In this document: positions 1 through 10,541 of the stretch, piece after piece
Numbering within the stretch: the stretch's first letter is position 1
How the letters are laid out: every line of letters starts with the position of its first letter
Source: Dermacentor variabilis
Lineage: Eukaryota; Arthropoda; Arachnida; Ixodida; Ixodidae
DNA: 64,000 nucleotides
Assembly: GCF_050947875.1 (NCBI RefSeq)
Contig: NC_134570.1
Span: 106,524,622-106,588,621, forward strand
Direction of reading: 5' to 3'
The notes under the pieces: model-generated
Database searches by the model: none
The model's input: the letters and a program-made list of their open reading frames with translations, nothing else
Told to the model about the DNA's origin: nothing
Translations under genes and position numbers: made by a program

Positions 1-1180
1 ACACCACTCGGTCCCATAGGGACCATATATCCCCACCCCGCATGCTGCAGAGACCGTGCCCTCGTTTCTTCGTTTAAGTTTGTTTTTTCTTATTTCTCCA
101 CGCGCGCGTGCGAACGAAGAAGCATGCTCGAGAGCCTTAGGGACACTTTGCGCGTCGCACAACTATAGCTGCGTTAGCGGCGACGGGGGCGGGTTCCCTA
201 ATTTGATTTGTAATTACGTCAGGCCCAGGGATTAAAGCCCCGGTCCGAGGGGCCAGAGAGCACGCAGCGTCATAAACGCACGCTGAGTGGGAGCCCTTGT
301 CAACGAGCGCGAGGCCAAAGGTGCGATCGACACTCGCTCGCGCTTGGGGACGAGCTGTCGAGCGGCGACCACTCCCGAATTAGGGATCACTTCTCTCCCT
401 CCCCTTCATCCCTCCGTGCTCTCCCTAGGGCACGAACGCACGGTGGGCCGTTAGGGAAGAGCAACGTATACAGGGTTTGGCCGTTCGCTCGCTCCGTCCG
501 TACGCACTTACCGACCTGCTTCGGCGGCGCGCGCCGTAATGTGTTTGTCTTCACTTAGCGTTGGGCGCCATTGTTTTCCGAACGGCCGCGGTGGGTTACA
601 CTGTGTTGCCGCTTCGAGTTTTCGGTCCCACCCCAACGGGTGTCTTAAATTTTTTATCGCACTCCTTCGCACGTTTTAATGCGCTAACTTGTTGTTCAGT
701 CAAGTGATTTGCACTCCCTCGGCGCGCAGAAGCAGTTTCATTATTTTTTTCTTCTGCGATATGTACTGTGTGGTCCACAGTTAAAGGGAACGCTTGAGCG
801 TAAACACGTGCTAATTTTTTCGCTCTGGCAAGTATGCAATAAATAGCTCCAGGTTTGCGTCAGATCGATTGTGGTTGGTCGGGCTGGCACGTTTAAGCAC
901 ACACCCTGCTGCACTGACATAGTGTCGTCCGGTACTTGCAGCTGTGACACCAGAAAAGTGAGACCAGTATATTAGAGTGTTCCAATTAAGTGTGGACGGC
1001 ACTGTATACACGTGCACTTCATGAAGTCTCATATTCCGCGCCCACAATACTACCTACTGCACGAACATCTTCCGTGGTACAATTCATGGTGCGTGCTTGG
1101 CAGTTTCGTAAACGTTACGGCGTCGTAGTTGACAGCAGTGAAACACGAACAGTGGCATTAAATAAAACTATAGCGCAACC
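1..1180. other. No gene recognised
   Basis: Mixed-composition DNA with no open frame resembling a known protein and no repeat family that I recognise. A short inverted repeat, GGTCCC-ATA-GGGACC, lies at the very start. Short open frames on both strands (for example 596-778 minus and 990-1256 plus) have no motifs and overlap one another, so I treat them as chance frames. Confidence 0.5.
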
Positions 1181-1340
1181 GTCCGCGGTAGCTCAGTGGC
1201 TACATAGCACTGCATTGCTGAATTCGGGGTCGCTGGTTCAATCCCGGCCGCAGTAAACGTGTTTCCATAAGGGCGAGAAAAGAAAATAAAAAATAAGAAT
1301 ACCCGTACACCAAGAATCTAGGTGCGCGTTAAAAGAACAT
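1181..1340 (+). mobile_element. Ruka-type tRNA-derived SINE, 3'-truncated
   Basis: A tRNA-like head carries box A (GGTAGCTCAGTGG, about 1187-1199) and box B (GGTTCAATCCC, about 1234-1244). The family body follows (TTTCCATAAGGGCGA, then CCCGTACACCAAG, then GGTGCGCGTTAAA). The 3' part with the GTTTTGGCACGTAAAA-like end, visible in other copies in this window, is missing. The head does not close into a good acceptor stem, so this is a retroposon rather than a functional tRNA gene. Confidence 0.75.
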
Positions 1341-1344
1341 AGTA

Positions 1345-2165
1345 AGTTTAAGTGCAGGGTAAGTGGGTCTCAACCAAGATGAAAAATACAGCAAAAAGAA
1401 CGCATACAGAAGATACAAGGAGTACACAGGGCGATGCTATACAAACAACTGAACTGTATAATTTATACAAACCCTTAAATTTTTACCAAATGCATGCGCC
1501 AGCGCAAATCGACACTGTAACCACCACGAATAATAAATATTATCCCTTAACCCTGCTGTCGTATTTACGGTTCTACATAAGAACTCTACTTTTCGTTTAA
1601 GGTGGGGGAAGGCGCACTAATGCATAGGTCACTACACTTCTTAACCTGGAAGGCATCAAAAATGTATCTGGAAATTCGCGTTTTCCCACGGACAAGAATT
1701 GTTATGCAGCTCAATAGTGGAAAACAGCCACACACACTGCAATGGTGGGCTATATGACCATCCTCTCCCGAGGCTACCATCTTTTTGTGTTCCCTCAACC
1801 TATGGTTGATCCTCTGCTCGAGTTGACCAAAGTAAACCCTTCCGCAAGTCACAGGTACTTTGTATATCAGTTGGATGGTGCAGCTAACCAATTGGTACTC
1901 ATTATTAGTCGATCAAACGAAGGTGCTTTTGCAACCTGCCGAAATGCGCAAACACAAAGTATAGGCCACTTTGACGGCGTCTATAACACAACGTTCGCCC
2001 CTTGGACACACAGTTAGGGCACACTCCTTAAACTAAGCGACCTTTTGTGAAAGTACTCGCGCCTTCTTGTTACGCTCCTGATCTTTTCGGCAAAGTGCGC
2101 CCGTCATTTGCTTAAGCAAAGCCTCAGACACATGCAGTGTCTGCGACAGCCGTTCCAATCGTACT
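1345..2165 (-). pseudogene. Penelope-like element fragment with GIY-YIG endonuclease domain
   Basis: Read on the minus strand, the open frame at 1586-1891 encodes about 100 residues with a GIY-YIG endonuclease signature: IYKVPVTCGRVYFGQ, then RLREH, then a GHIAHH...C-x-C segment. This is the C-terminal nuclease arrangement of Penelope-like retroelements, which nick DNA to start target-primed reverse transcription. Upstream on the minus strand (1892-2160) broken frames continue in the style of the linker between reverse transcriptase and nuclease, with an in-frame stop before the nuclease. The 1404-1540 part is shared, with divergence, with 4092-4225 and probably represents 3' untranslated sequence. 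No reverse transcriptase domain remains. Its 5' side ends where the foldback element at 2166 begins, so it may have been cut by that insertion. A dead, 5'-truncated copy. Confidence 0.65.
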
Positions 2166-2766
2166 TTAAGAGGAAGAAGCTTTAGCTTGGGCCCTCTTAT
2201 GTATCTGAATGCATGGAAAAGGAGAAATCGTTTGTCTTGACAACCGCTGCACCAAACTTGATGGGGTTTGTTGCATTTAAAAGAAAAAGCTAAATTCCGG
2301 TGACTGTTCGTTGGAAATATTTTTATTTCCGTCATCCATTTTTTTAAATGAAAAATAACAAAAATAGCATTTGGGAGCAATACTTTTGCAAAACCCCTGT
2401 AAACAATGTGACTAATTCATGTAAGATATAAATCGTGATATCAGATTTGTACGATTTGGATGCTCTCATGGATGCAGTTTACAGAACTGCGATATCTGTC
2501 ATAGGCGCAGAGCTACGAATTGGTAAACTTCGTGGTTCCATGTTTTTCAAATTCATCAATTTTTGAAAACTTATCTTAAACAATTCAGGTCCTAAATCGA
2601 AATTTAACTTCCACCAGACACTGGAGTTTAACCTTCCCTCTCAAATGCAACAGATTTCATTGAAAGCCGCCCAGTGGTTATCTGAAAAAAAGAAAGCGTT
2701 TCTGCGTTTTAGACGTACTTGAATAGGTGGCATCGAAGTTGGGCCCGAGCTAGAGCTTCCTCTTAA
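2166..2766. mobile_element. Foldback MITE, copy A (TTAA-flanked)
   Basis: A non-autonomous element of about 593 bp (2170-2762). The left end GAGGAAGAAGCTTTAGCTTG and the right end (minus strand) GAGGAAGCTCTAGCTCG are inverted repeats. Both ends abut TTAA (2166-2169 and 2763-2766), consistent with a TTAA target-site duplication, although the TTAA could also be part of palindromic ends. It has no coding capacity. The internal sequence, such as GGGGTTTGTTGCATTTAAAA near 2260 and its reverse complement near 2640-2660, is again inverted. It is homologous to copy B at 11078-11799 but lacks part of the left arm. Confidence 0.65.
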
Positions 2767-2796
2767 ATGTTCTCATCAGGGTGAATTATTAGAATG

Positions 2797-3350
2797 GAAT
2801 TTATTGACAGGAAAGACAGAGAGGTCGACCTGAGCTAGTGCGATCTAGTCTGCTATTCTGCACTGGGGAAGAGGGAAGGGGAGTGATATAGTACTGGGAT
2901 GGATGATGATGATAAGAGGTGAGTACTTGTGTATATGATACAGTTGCCTCGCTAGAGCCGCTCGTCGGGCTTGGTGTCCTGCAGAAACTTCAACAACACT
3001 TTAGTTGCACGCACTGAAGTTGCAGTGTCAGTCCATGGGCCGAGGATAGCTTCCTCCGACAGTGGTTGGCTGCCAACGCGGGCTAGGAAACATTCTAACG
3101 TCCTTCGCTCCAGCATACATGCTGGGCAATCGCACAGTATGTGTTCCAGTATTTCAGGCATCTGGCATTGTTCACAATCAGGGCTGTTCGATTGGCCGAT
3201 GAGGTGCGCGTAGCGACGGGTGAAAGCAACGCCCAGACGAATTCTGTCTAGCTGTGAGCTGCTCATACTCAATGCGTTTTGGCGTTGCATGACTTTGCAA
3301 TTCCTCTCATGATTAGCTCGGAGCGGTCAGACTGATAATACAGCAGCGCC
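2797..3350 (-). pseudogene. I/LOA-like LINE 3' end (ORF2 C-terminus plus 3' UTR)
   Basis: The minus-strand frame 2952-3290 (112 residues) contains IRLGVAFTRRYAHLIG followed by a CCHC-like cluster (CEQC ... EHILCDC) and ends ...KVLLKFLQDTKPDERL. The same architecture appears in the minus-strand frames at 20788-21311 and 61560-62227, so this is a repeat family. It matches the region after the RNase H domain in I/R1-LOA type LINEs; the clade call is inferred. Downstream on the minus strand, 2951-2797 is the 3' UTR, with the block CCCCAGTGCAGAATAGCAGA seen in all copies. No reverse transcriptase remains. A dead, 5'-truncated copy without the CT-rich tail seen in others. Confidence 0.6.
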
Positions 3351-3696
3351 TTCTTTGATCTTGGCTAAGAAGTCCAACACACGTGACCTTCACTACAGCA
3401 AAGCAAATGTTAGCAGTACAGTTGGGCAACACATCAGGCAAGGGAATAGATTTATGGCCAAGTAACTCCACCGTAAAACTTAAGTCAGTGTTGAAAATTA
3501 TGTAGAATGTTATTTACTGCGGCTAAAAGAGGGTCACTGTGTAAAATGCGCAAAAATAATTAAGGAGTCCATTAGCGTATATAAATATTCTAAGCACACG
3601 CTCATCGTCTATTTTTTTTTCGAAGCTTGTCAAACTTTGCTGGTAAAATGTTACGGAGCGCTTGTGCTAAACATGAAACAACACTGACTCGCTTTT

Positions 3697-4029
3697 TTAT
3701 GCACAGAAAAATGCTTCATTTATTTCAATGAGCATCGAAGATGAATACTTGCCTAGCAATTCTAAAAAGGCCCCTGCACCTTCGCCACACACAGCCTCGA
3801 AAGACACTTCACCAGATTGCTCAATAAAGTCTCTGACCGGTGGGACACGTTCATTTAGTGTAACCGAGTATAGCCGAGTATAGTACGAGTACTCCATGTG
3901 GACTAAAAAAGCTGCTGAGGCTTCTGGCAATCCATGACGAACTTCATCTACCAGGGTTAAGATACTGCGGATTGTGAAAGCGTCATCCGGAACAAGAGTG
4001 TAGAGCTCGATTTGCAGATACCTTCTATC
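3697..4029 (-). CDS. Unrecognised open coding-like segment, about 110 codons
   Basis: On the minus strand a frame is open from just after an in-frame TAA near 4033 to the TAA at 3697-3699, giving about 110 codons. The predicted peptide is balanced and protein-like rather than low-complexity. It runs RYLQIELYTLVPDD, then LTLVDEVRHGLPEASAA, then NERVPPVRDFIEQSGE, then GAFLELLGKYSSSMLIEINE. There is no in-frame ATG near its 5' edge; the first ATG is internal. It would therefore have to be a downstream exon (an AG acceptor is possible near 4029) or a fragment of a mobile-element protein. I do not recognise the family. No signal peptide or membrane segment is visible. It lies between an I/LOA-like LINE end and a Penelope-type fragment. 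Confidence 0.3.
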   Translation of the reverse strand, partial: DRRYLQIELYTLVPDDAFTIRSILTLVDEVRHGLPEASAAFLVHMEYSYYTRLYSVTLNERVPPVRDFIEQSGEVSFEAVCGEGAGAFLELLGKYSSSMLIEINEAFFCA

Positions 4030-4091
4030 GGTTTACCGTGAAGTCCCCGTTTCGGTGACTACATATATCGTTCGAAGTGGGTTTGAGCGAT

Positions 4092-4225
4092 AACGTGTAT
4101 TATTCGTGGTGGCTACCTTGTGCCGGCGCATGCGCTTGGTGATACCACGCGGGTTTATGCGAAATATAGAGAGCTATCATTGTTACTCCAGCATCGTCCT
4201 GTGTACTCCTTGTTTCTCCTGCACG
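4092..4225 (+). mobile_element. Penelope-like 3' fragment (second copy)
   Basis: This stretch shares ordered blocks with the reverse complement of 1404-1540: TATTATTCGTGGTGG, then GGCGCATGCGCTTGGT, then GCATCGTCCTGTGTACTCC. In the first copy those blocks lie just downstream of a GIY-YIG frame, so I assign this as a non-coding 3' fragment of the same family. It ends in a T-rich run at 4226-4244. Confidence 0.45.
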
Positions 4226-4244
4226 CCTTTTCGTTTTTTTTTTC

Positions 4245-4420
4245 GTTGGTTTTACAGCGAAGCTGTATATGGGGGCCAGCCGATTCGTCCGTCCGTCCGT
4301 ACGTCCGTCCGTCCGTCCGTCCGTCACCTGTACGCCGAAACCTCCTCCGGCACAACCCCATGCATACGCATGCGCGAAAGAAAGGAAATAGAGAAAGAGA
4401 GGCGCGGGATTAGCCAACAC
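4245..4420 (+). repeat. (CCGT)n microsatellite in a repeat-like context
   Basis: The phrase GGTTTTACAGCGAAGCTGTA precedes CCGTCCGT-type tetranucleotide repeats (about 4285-4325, one interruption), followed by a GC-rich block and an AG-rich block. Overlapping open frames on both strands here only read the repeat (RPSVRPSV and RTDGRTDG) and are not genes. Confidence 0.6.
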
Positions 4421-7400
4421 CACCAAGATAGCATAAGGCCTGTTTACTCCTATACATGTCTTCGCGGTACCAGGCCCGAAATTTCAATTGACAAGGATGG
4501 CGTGATGAAAGCGGTGACGTCAAAACCACTGTTGCCTACTCGGGAGCATCCCCGCTAGATTCTATGACAGTCGGGTCAATTAACATGACGCCATGGATCG
4601 GGGTGAAAAGGCCTTGTGTTATCTGGGTGGTGTTGGACATGCTGCGCCAGTAGTGACGTCGCTGCTCTCCGTCGCAGCCGAGCGCGCCCACAGCAGTTTC
4701 CCTCTGGCTCCCACATGCGTAGGCCACGCGTCATACATGCTCCTTAGGAGCAGGCAGCTTTCGATCAGCAACGCCACCAGAAGAACCGGGAACGAGCTCG
4801 CCTATGCCGTACTGATGCTGCAGCCCGGGCATAAGAACAGGCTCGTGCAGCCGAGCGCAAGCAGGAACTGCGTACCGAGGATATCCGGCAGCCTACCAAG
4901 CCGTCGTTTAATGAACCGTTGGGATTAACCCAGTGACAAACACCGGGGCCGCACGCTTCAGCTTCACTGGTTAACCATCTGTACGGAATGTTTGGGAGGT
5001 GATTATTTATCTTAGCCGACGCGTACATATAGTAAACTCCTTCAAGTCAGCTTATGGCTTTAAACAGTCCTGGCTGTTTATAGCCAACCATAGAGTTTCA
5101 AACCAGGTCACATATATGTGGCCCAGAAAAAGCCACTTAAGCAGAGCGCCGGTGCTACCGATAACATCAAAAGCTGTTTCGCCGCCTGATCTCTACGGCT
5201 ACGCATAAGGGTGCCGTAGCAACAAGGTAATGCTAGTGACCAGCCGTATCAGGGAGCCGTAAAAATGGTTCCAAAAGGTTTGTTCAGGAATAATCACCGG
5301 CATTAACTTTTGGTGGCCTTTTCCTCGCTGTTTCCTATTTTCTTTCTTTTCAGTAAAATGGTGCTACCATAAACTGTTCTAGCGTTGCAAAATAAATTAG
5401 CTGCTCGCGCTGATATCCAAATAAGCTAGCTGTACCTTACGTTTGCATGTGCCTGTTGTGTTCCGCAAGGCTTCAAACTGTACGCTTATTTTATTTAATG
5501 TTTACTTCAATTTACTGTTTACTACCTTTTCTTTCTTTCTTTTTCTTCTTGTGACAGCCAGCAGTACGCATAGCATTACTTTAGCAGCTAAAGATGGAAG
5601 AAAAAAGAACTGCATGTCGAATCGGCGGGCACTCAAACATGTAAAATTAAGAATAAGAGAGGCTAACGCCAACGCACTTCGCTCCACGACCCATGCGCGC
5701 ACCAAAGTGCATGGCCACACCACAGCTCGCCGAATTCATTATATTCGCACGACAAGAACCAGGGTGGCCTTACATTTATCACCTCACAACAGGAGGGGAG
5801 AACAACTTACGCTCATATATAGCGCCCGAGCATGGCCATAACGTCGAGAGGACTCTCCCATTCAGCCCCGGGAATCGAAGTTACAGCGAACGCAATTTGC
5901 ATAACCACAAAAGGAGGCGAGCGAGCACCACCCAGCGTAAAAATCGAGACCGGTGTTTGTGACCGCAACCGGCAAAAATTGAGCCAGAGAGAAAGGCGAC
6001 CGCAGCCCGCATGGTGGGAGGGCATGCTGGGGAGGAGGAGGCAGGACGATAAATGAATCGGAAGAACGGTATAAAGGCTGGTGCACCACCGCAGGAGTGG
6101 GCGAATTAAGGGAGCGAATTCGCTTATATAACACCGCAGCCTTCGTTTAACGCGGCGCTCTCTTAGCCCGCTGGAGAGAGTGGCCACCGGTTTGAACTGG
6201 GAGTGTTTAGGTAGGGCTGGGAGAAAGAAAGCGCATAGGGAGAGAGGGGGGGGGGTGAAAATTGAAAAGGCAAACGGGGGGTACTAACAGCTCAGCTGTT
6301 GTATATATATATATATATTGAGCGGTACGCAATTCAATAAAGTAATTTCAGTAAAGGAAAGTAAGGTAACTGTAAGCGGCAACAGAAAGTAACTATAGGA
6401 TGCTTGTGGCTAACAATAGCAGGTCAAAGATGAGTGTTGCCGCGCTGAGCATGTTGATCAGCTGGGAGGACACCAGGGATTCATAGAAAGAAAGAAAGAA
6501 AGAAGAACAAAATTTTTATGAAATGAGAAACACTGAACAGGAGGAACACCACAAGGCTATAGGGGTGTTCCAAATCTAGGGGGGTCGACACACGAATACA
6601 AAGAAAACTAAGAGCTCGCGCAGCCATGGCGCGAATTCTTTCCTCCCGTTCGCTTGTTCTCGATCCCTTCCCGCGTGGAGCGAATAAATATTCGTCGGTT
6701 ATACGCCGGCTATAAATGGTCCCCCTCATTTGTCGTCGTACCGCACTGGCGGCTTGATCTCGTCACTTGTCCTTGTGTTTTTTTTTCTCTTTCCTTTGCT
6801 TATTAATTTATGACGTTGCTTACCTCCTCGTCTCAGCGCCTGGTGGGACCTTCAGACAAGAAGCGCGGGTGCATTCCCTTTCAAACAGCCGTGCATGACG
6901 TAAGCCTTGTCGGAAAAAAGACCAGGAAAAATATTGAAAAGATATATCGAATACAACAACAGTGAGAGAGAGAGAAAGTGGTTTTGCGGTTGTACAGTAA
7001 CGAAGAACCGGCCGCGAAGATTGAAAGGGGAAGGGGGGGGGGGTGTATGTGGGTGGCGGGGCGGCTTCTGACTGGTATGTATTGGAGGGATGCTTGGCAA
7101 TACTGGTCGCTACCGTTGTAGCGGCCTGCGCTTACAGCGTGCTGCGCCAGCGCCGTTATTATACATCGCGTGTCGAATGGCGAAATAACGGGGGAAGAGT
7201 CAAAGAGGAAGGGGCGGGTGGGGGGGCACTTGACTGATGACTTCGTTGAGAAGATCCAGAACACCGCGGCTGCCCGCCGCGACCCCGGCACGTCAGCGAG
7301 ACGCGAGAGTGGTGGCCATATAGTCTACATAGCCCCTTACTGTGTGTGTGTGCGCGGCTGTGCCGGAGAGTCCTTGGCGCTACGCACCCCGTGCGCGCGC

Positions 7401-8366
7401 GCGCGCGTTTCGAAACTATGTGTACAGCGCGTGGTATGCACTGAGTATCGAGGGATGCAGATGCTCACGCCGTGCGCGTGCGTTTTGCCCCTGCAACACT
7501 CCATAACCTCCCCCCCCCCTCCTCGTCCTCCCCCAAAATCGCCTCTCACCCGGCACCGCCCCCTTCCCCGATTCCTTGTGTTGTTCCGGTCCCCGTGCAT
7601 AACATTTTCTGTATAGCTTCGCGGTTGCTGGCAAAGCACGAGGGTATCCATCAAACTGAAATACCGCGAGAGGATTTTCTTAGCAGTGCGTCGATGCTTC
7701 GGTGGGGGGCCCATGGAAACTGTGTGTTGTCTTTTCGTTGCGCGTCTGTCATGCAGTTTTGAGTGCTGCCTGTTGAACGCTCATAAAAAAGAAAAAGGAA
7801 GAAAAAGAAAAAGAAGGAGAAAAAGAAAGAAGCAAAAGAAAGGAAGTTACCAACATCCCCAAATAAACAAAACCAAAATTTTGACCCACTGTGAGCGTTC
7901 TTCTATATCCCCAGTAAGAGGGGTGTGTTACCCTCAGCACCATCAGATTGCTAAGGATATTTAGTAAGTAAGCCTTTATATATTATATATGACGTAGTGT
8001 ACTGAAGGTTCTTCTTATAAGCAGGCCACGTGGAAACAACAAATGGAAAAGAACCGTCAAGTGTAAAACAGGGCCGCGATCTTGTAGCGATGCCGGCCTT
8101 TTCTGATGCTATGTTAATTTCTGGTCAGAGCGACGCTGCACCCGTGTTATCACATGGGATACACCGACCACGCACGGTGGACAACAGGAGTGGCGTAGAA
8201 TCGAGCGGAAGGCATCGCTACAAGATGGCGACCCAGATGTTGTAAATCTGGTTGCCCTGACGACGGCAAGGCCCGTGCTATTGACTAGTTGGTTGAGAGG
8301 CATTTCTTGTTCGACCACCCTTAGATCCCTGCGAGGTGCGACTCACTTAGTTCTCTATAACTGCAA
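4421..8366. other. No gene recognised; simple repeats only
   Basis: No open frame with recognisable motifs. Contents are a TA dinucleotide run (6302-6319), a G run (about 6247-6255), purine-rich (AAAG)-like DNA at 7785-7845, a GC dinucleotide run near 7395, and C-rich tracts near 7510. Position 6085-6130 shares a 40-bp motif with 8367-8409. Two short open frames at 6852-7291 (minus) and 7170-7616 (plus) are compositionally biased and look like shadows. Confidence 0.4.
6085..6130 (+). repeat. Short dispersed motif, copy 1
   Basis: ACCACCGCAGGAGTGGGC followed by AATTAAGGGAGC and a TATA-like end. The same order of blocks recurs at 8367-8409 in the same orientation. No repeat family is known to me for it. 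Confidence 0.4.
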
Positions 8367-8409
8367 ACCACTGTAGGAGTGGGCCAATTAAAGGAGCTTG
8401 CTTATTATA
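8367..8409 (+). repeat. Short dispersed motif, copy 2
   Basis: ACCACTGTAGGAGTGGGCC followed by AATTAAAGGAGC and TTATTATA. It aligns to 6085-6130 with a few substitutions and a 3-bp gap. It is immediately followed by a C run and an (AC)n run (8410-8446). Confidence 0.4.
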
Positions 8410-8504
8410 CCCCCCCCCCCCCCCGCCCCGACACACACACACACACTTCTCAACTTCATCGTGCTTTCTTTTTTGATACTCTTATGTTGCTGTTTTCGCA
8501 TCGG

Positions 8505-8750
8505 CATGGTGCATGGACAGTGCCTTGTGCAACTTTTGTGATTGCGACCAGACCGTATATCAGCGCATCCTTCTCTATTGCCGTTCTTATGACGACGAAA
8601 GAGAGCATTTAATTGCCTACTTCTTAAGCCGACTGGACGACAGCGTTCGCAGCAGAAAATACATGCAGACCGTAGACTGGACCGTCATCCGCACATCAAG
8701 CCACCCAAAGCACTGCATCACTTCTATACAGACGACCGGGCTGTGACACC
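8505..8750 (+). pseudogene. LINE ORF2 C-terminal remnant
   Basis: The plus-strand frame 8513-8746 reads LCNFCDCDQTVYQRILLYC, then a YDDEREHL segment. A Cys-x2-Cys ... Cys cluster followed by a short helical tail is what the end of RNase H-bearing LINE ORF2 proteins looks like; compare 2952-3290 and 20788-21311 in this window. The usual His is replaced. Only this tail survives; family assignment is inferred. Confidence 0.4.
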
Positions 8751-9330
8751 GCTCTCGAATTGCATGGTGAACGCCGGTTGCGTGCGCTCTCACGCATATT
8801 TCTTTTCCCTTTCATATTTTTTCCCAATTGGCACCGCTTGCCCCTTCCCCTGTGCAGAGTAGCAAGCGAGCTGCAACATGGTTAACCACCTTCCTCGGAA
8901 CCGTTGCGCAGTTTCGGAACGTTAGGCATCGTAATTCGTTTATTCTCTTTTTCTCTCTGTCACTTGCGCCCGGATGTAGGCCCATCGACAACACAACGTA
9001 TGTTACAACTTTAGAAACGTTTGCTTGTTTCGTTGACTTCGGGATCATGCGTGCGATCCCCTTGCCGTCGACTGCTATCATGTTTAACTGCGAGGGAACA
9101 GGAAGGACGTGAGGTTCCTTCTGTGTATTCATAGCTGTCTCTACTGCCACAATTAATCGATACAATCAAGACGAACAAGCTTCGGCCATGAAACCATTGT
9201 CGGAAGCCTTGTCACATAAAATAATCAGCAGTTAAATGAAGATTGGCAACAAGCCTCCGGATAAATCACAAAGGAAGATCTCGCCTGATTCTGACCGTCG
9301 TAACTGATAACACGCGCAAGGTACACTCGG
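8751..9330. other. No gene recognised
   Basis: Two opposed frames (8812-9165 minus and 8828-9112 plus) cover the same DNA and neither shows a domain. I see nothing else. Confidence 0.4.
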
Positions 9331-9335
9331 TAAAT

Positions 9336-9366
<31 letters not shown>

Positions 9367-10080
9367 CTTATTTATTTATTTCAAGCAGCCTCAATCGCCG
9401 AATCATTATAAAGGGAGGTGGGAGAACAGAGCATTAAATGTACGAAAAGATTACAGACGCAGCAAAGTACAATAAATACAAAAGCACACAACAAAGACAC
9501 GTAGGCTTACATGTGCCATAACACCAAAAAACATCAATTAATCATACGCTATATGACTGGTACTACGATCGAAAACCTTCAATCAGGATCGCTGCTACGA
9601 AAAAATGGAAACAGTGTGCCTGTAGAGTGAGCAGCAGGTTGTCGTCATTATATCCGCAGGTAGAGGATTCCAGTCCTTCGTAGTGCGTGGTAAAAACGAA
9701 TTTAGCAAAGTATTAGCATTGCAGGGAATGTAGCCAACCATATTTTGATGATCGACGCGGGATGAACGGTATAGGCAGGCATCGTGGGCATTTCGTTGTG
9801 TAAATAAGGTTGATAATAGTGTGTGGGAAAGATAAAACCGGCAGAAAGTTCTGCGTGAGGGCAGACACTCAGGAAGGGTAGTGAAAGACTTAACTTGATA
9901 GCTGTTAGGTTTGTAGTTCTACTGTCGTTGGAAAGAATGAATTGGACAGCATTATTTTCTACTAGTTCGACTGCATTACTTAAGTTGGCATCATTTGGGT
10001 CCCCGAACGGGCATCTGCGTATTCTACTTAGCATCATACTAGCGTTTAGTAAAGAAGTAATTTGAAACAGGAGCATTTCC
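9331..10080 (-). pseudogene. CR1/L2-like LINE 3' end with (AAAT)n tail
   Basis: On the minus strand the frame 9702-10076 contains LVENNAVQFILSNDSRTTNL, then TAIKLSLSLPFLS. This matches the pattern of the CR1/L2-type reverse transcriptase C-terminus (VQNRAxRFIL ... SVTxLKxxLxLPxLxxRR). Downstream on that strand is an untranslated region ending in a (AAAT)n tail, seen on the plus strand as TTTA repeats at 9331-9381. Stops and frameshifts break the rest. A dead, 5'-truncated copy. Confidence 0.55.
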
Positions 10081-10410
10081 GTAGTTGCGTCGAAGATACC
10101 CTTACGTGCGGTTTGCGTTGTAGTGTATTTGTGGCATGCGAGGCACCCGAAATAAGGGTTCTGTTAGTTCTAAGCCAGGATAACGCTAAAGAGGTCACAG
10201 ATTCAAGCTGCATGCTGTTGATTGTGTAGGTTGAGTGGCTGACGCATCGGCGAGGGAGGCAGATTTTTTTTTAGCACTTAGTTACGTTTAATTCCATGCG
10301 CCACTTCTCACACCAATTGCGATTGCAAAATTTTCAAGATTCGATCGCAAAATTTAACGCCAATTCCAAGATCCGACTGCAAAGTTTACAAGTTTCCCCA
10401 TCAAGACCGC
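10081..10410. other. No gene recognised, possibly decayed LINE
   Basis: Contains a T run near 10265 and near-repeated phrases (GATTGCAAAATTTTC, GATCGCAAAATTT, GACTGCAAAGTTTAC). It may be an older part of the adjacent LINE, but I cannot show a protein match. Confidence 0.3.

Positions 10411-10541
<131 letters not shown>

Noticed and set aside
1181..1255. Functional tRNA gene
   Set aside because: The tRNA-like head is followed by the SINE body seen in eight other copies.
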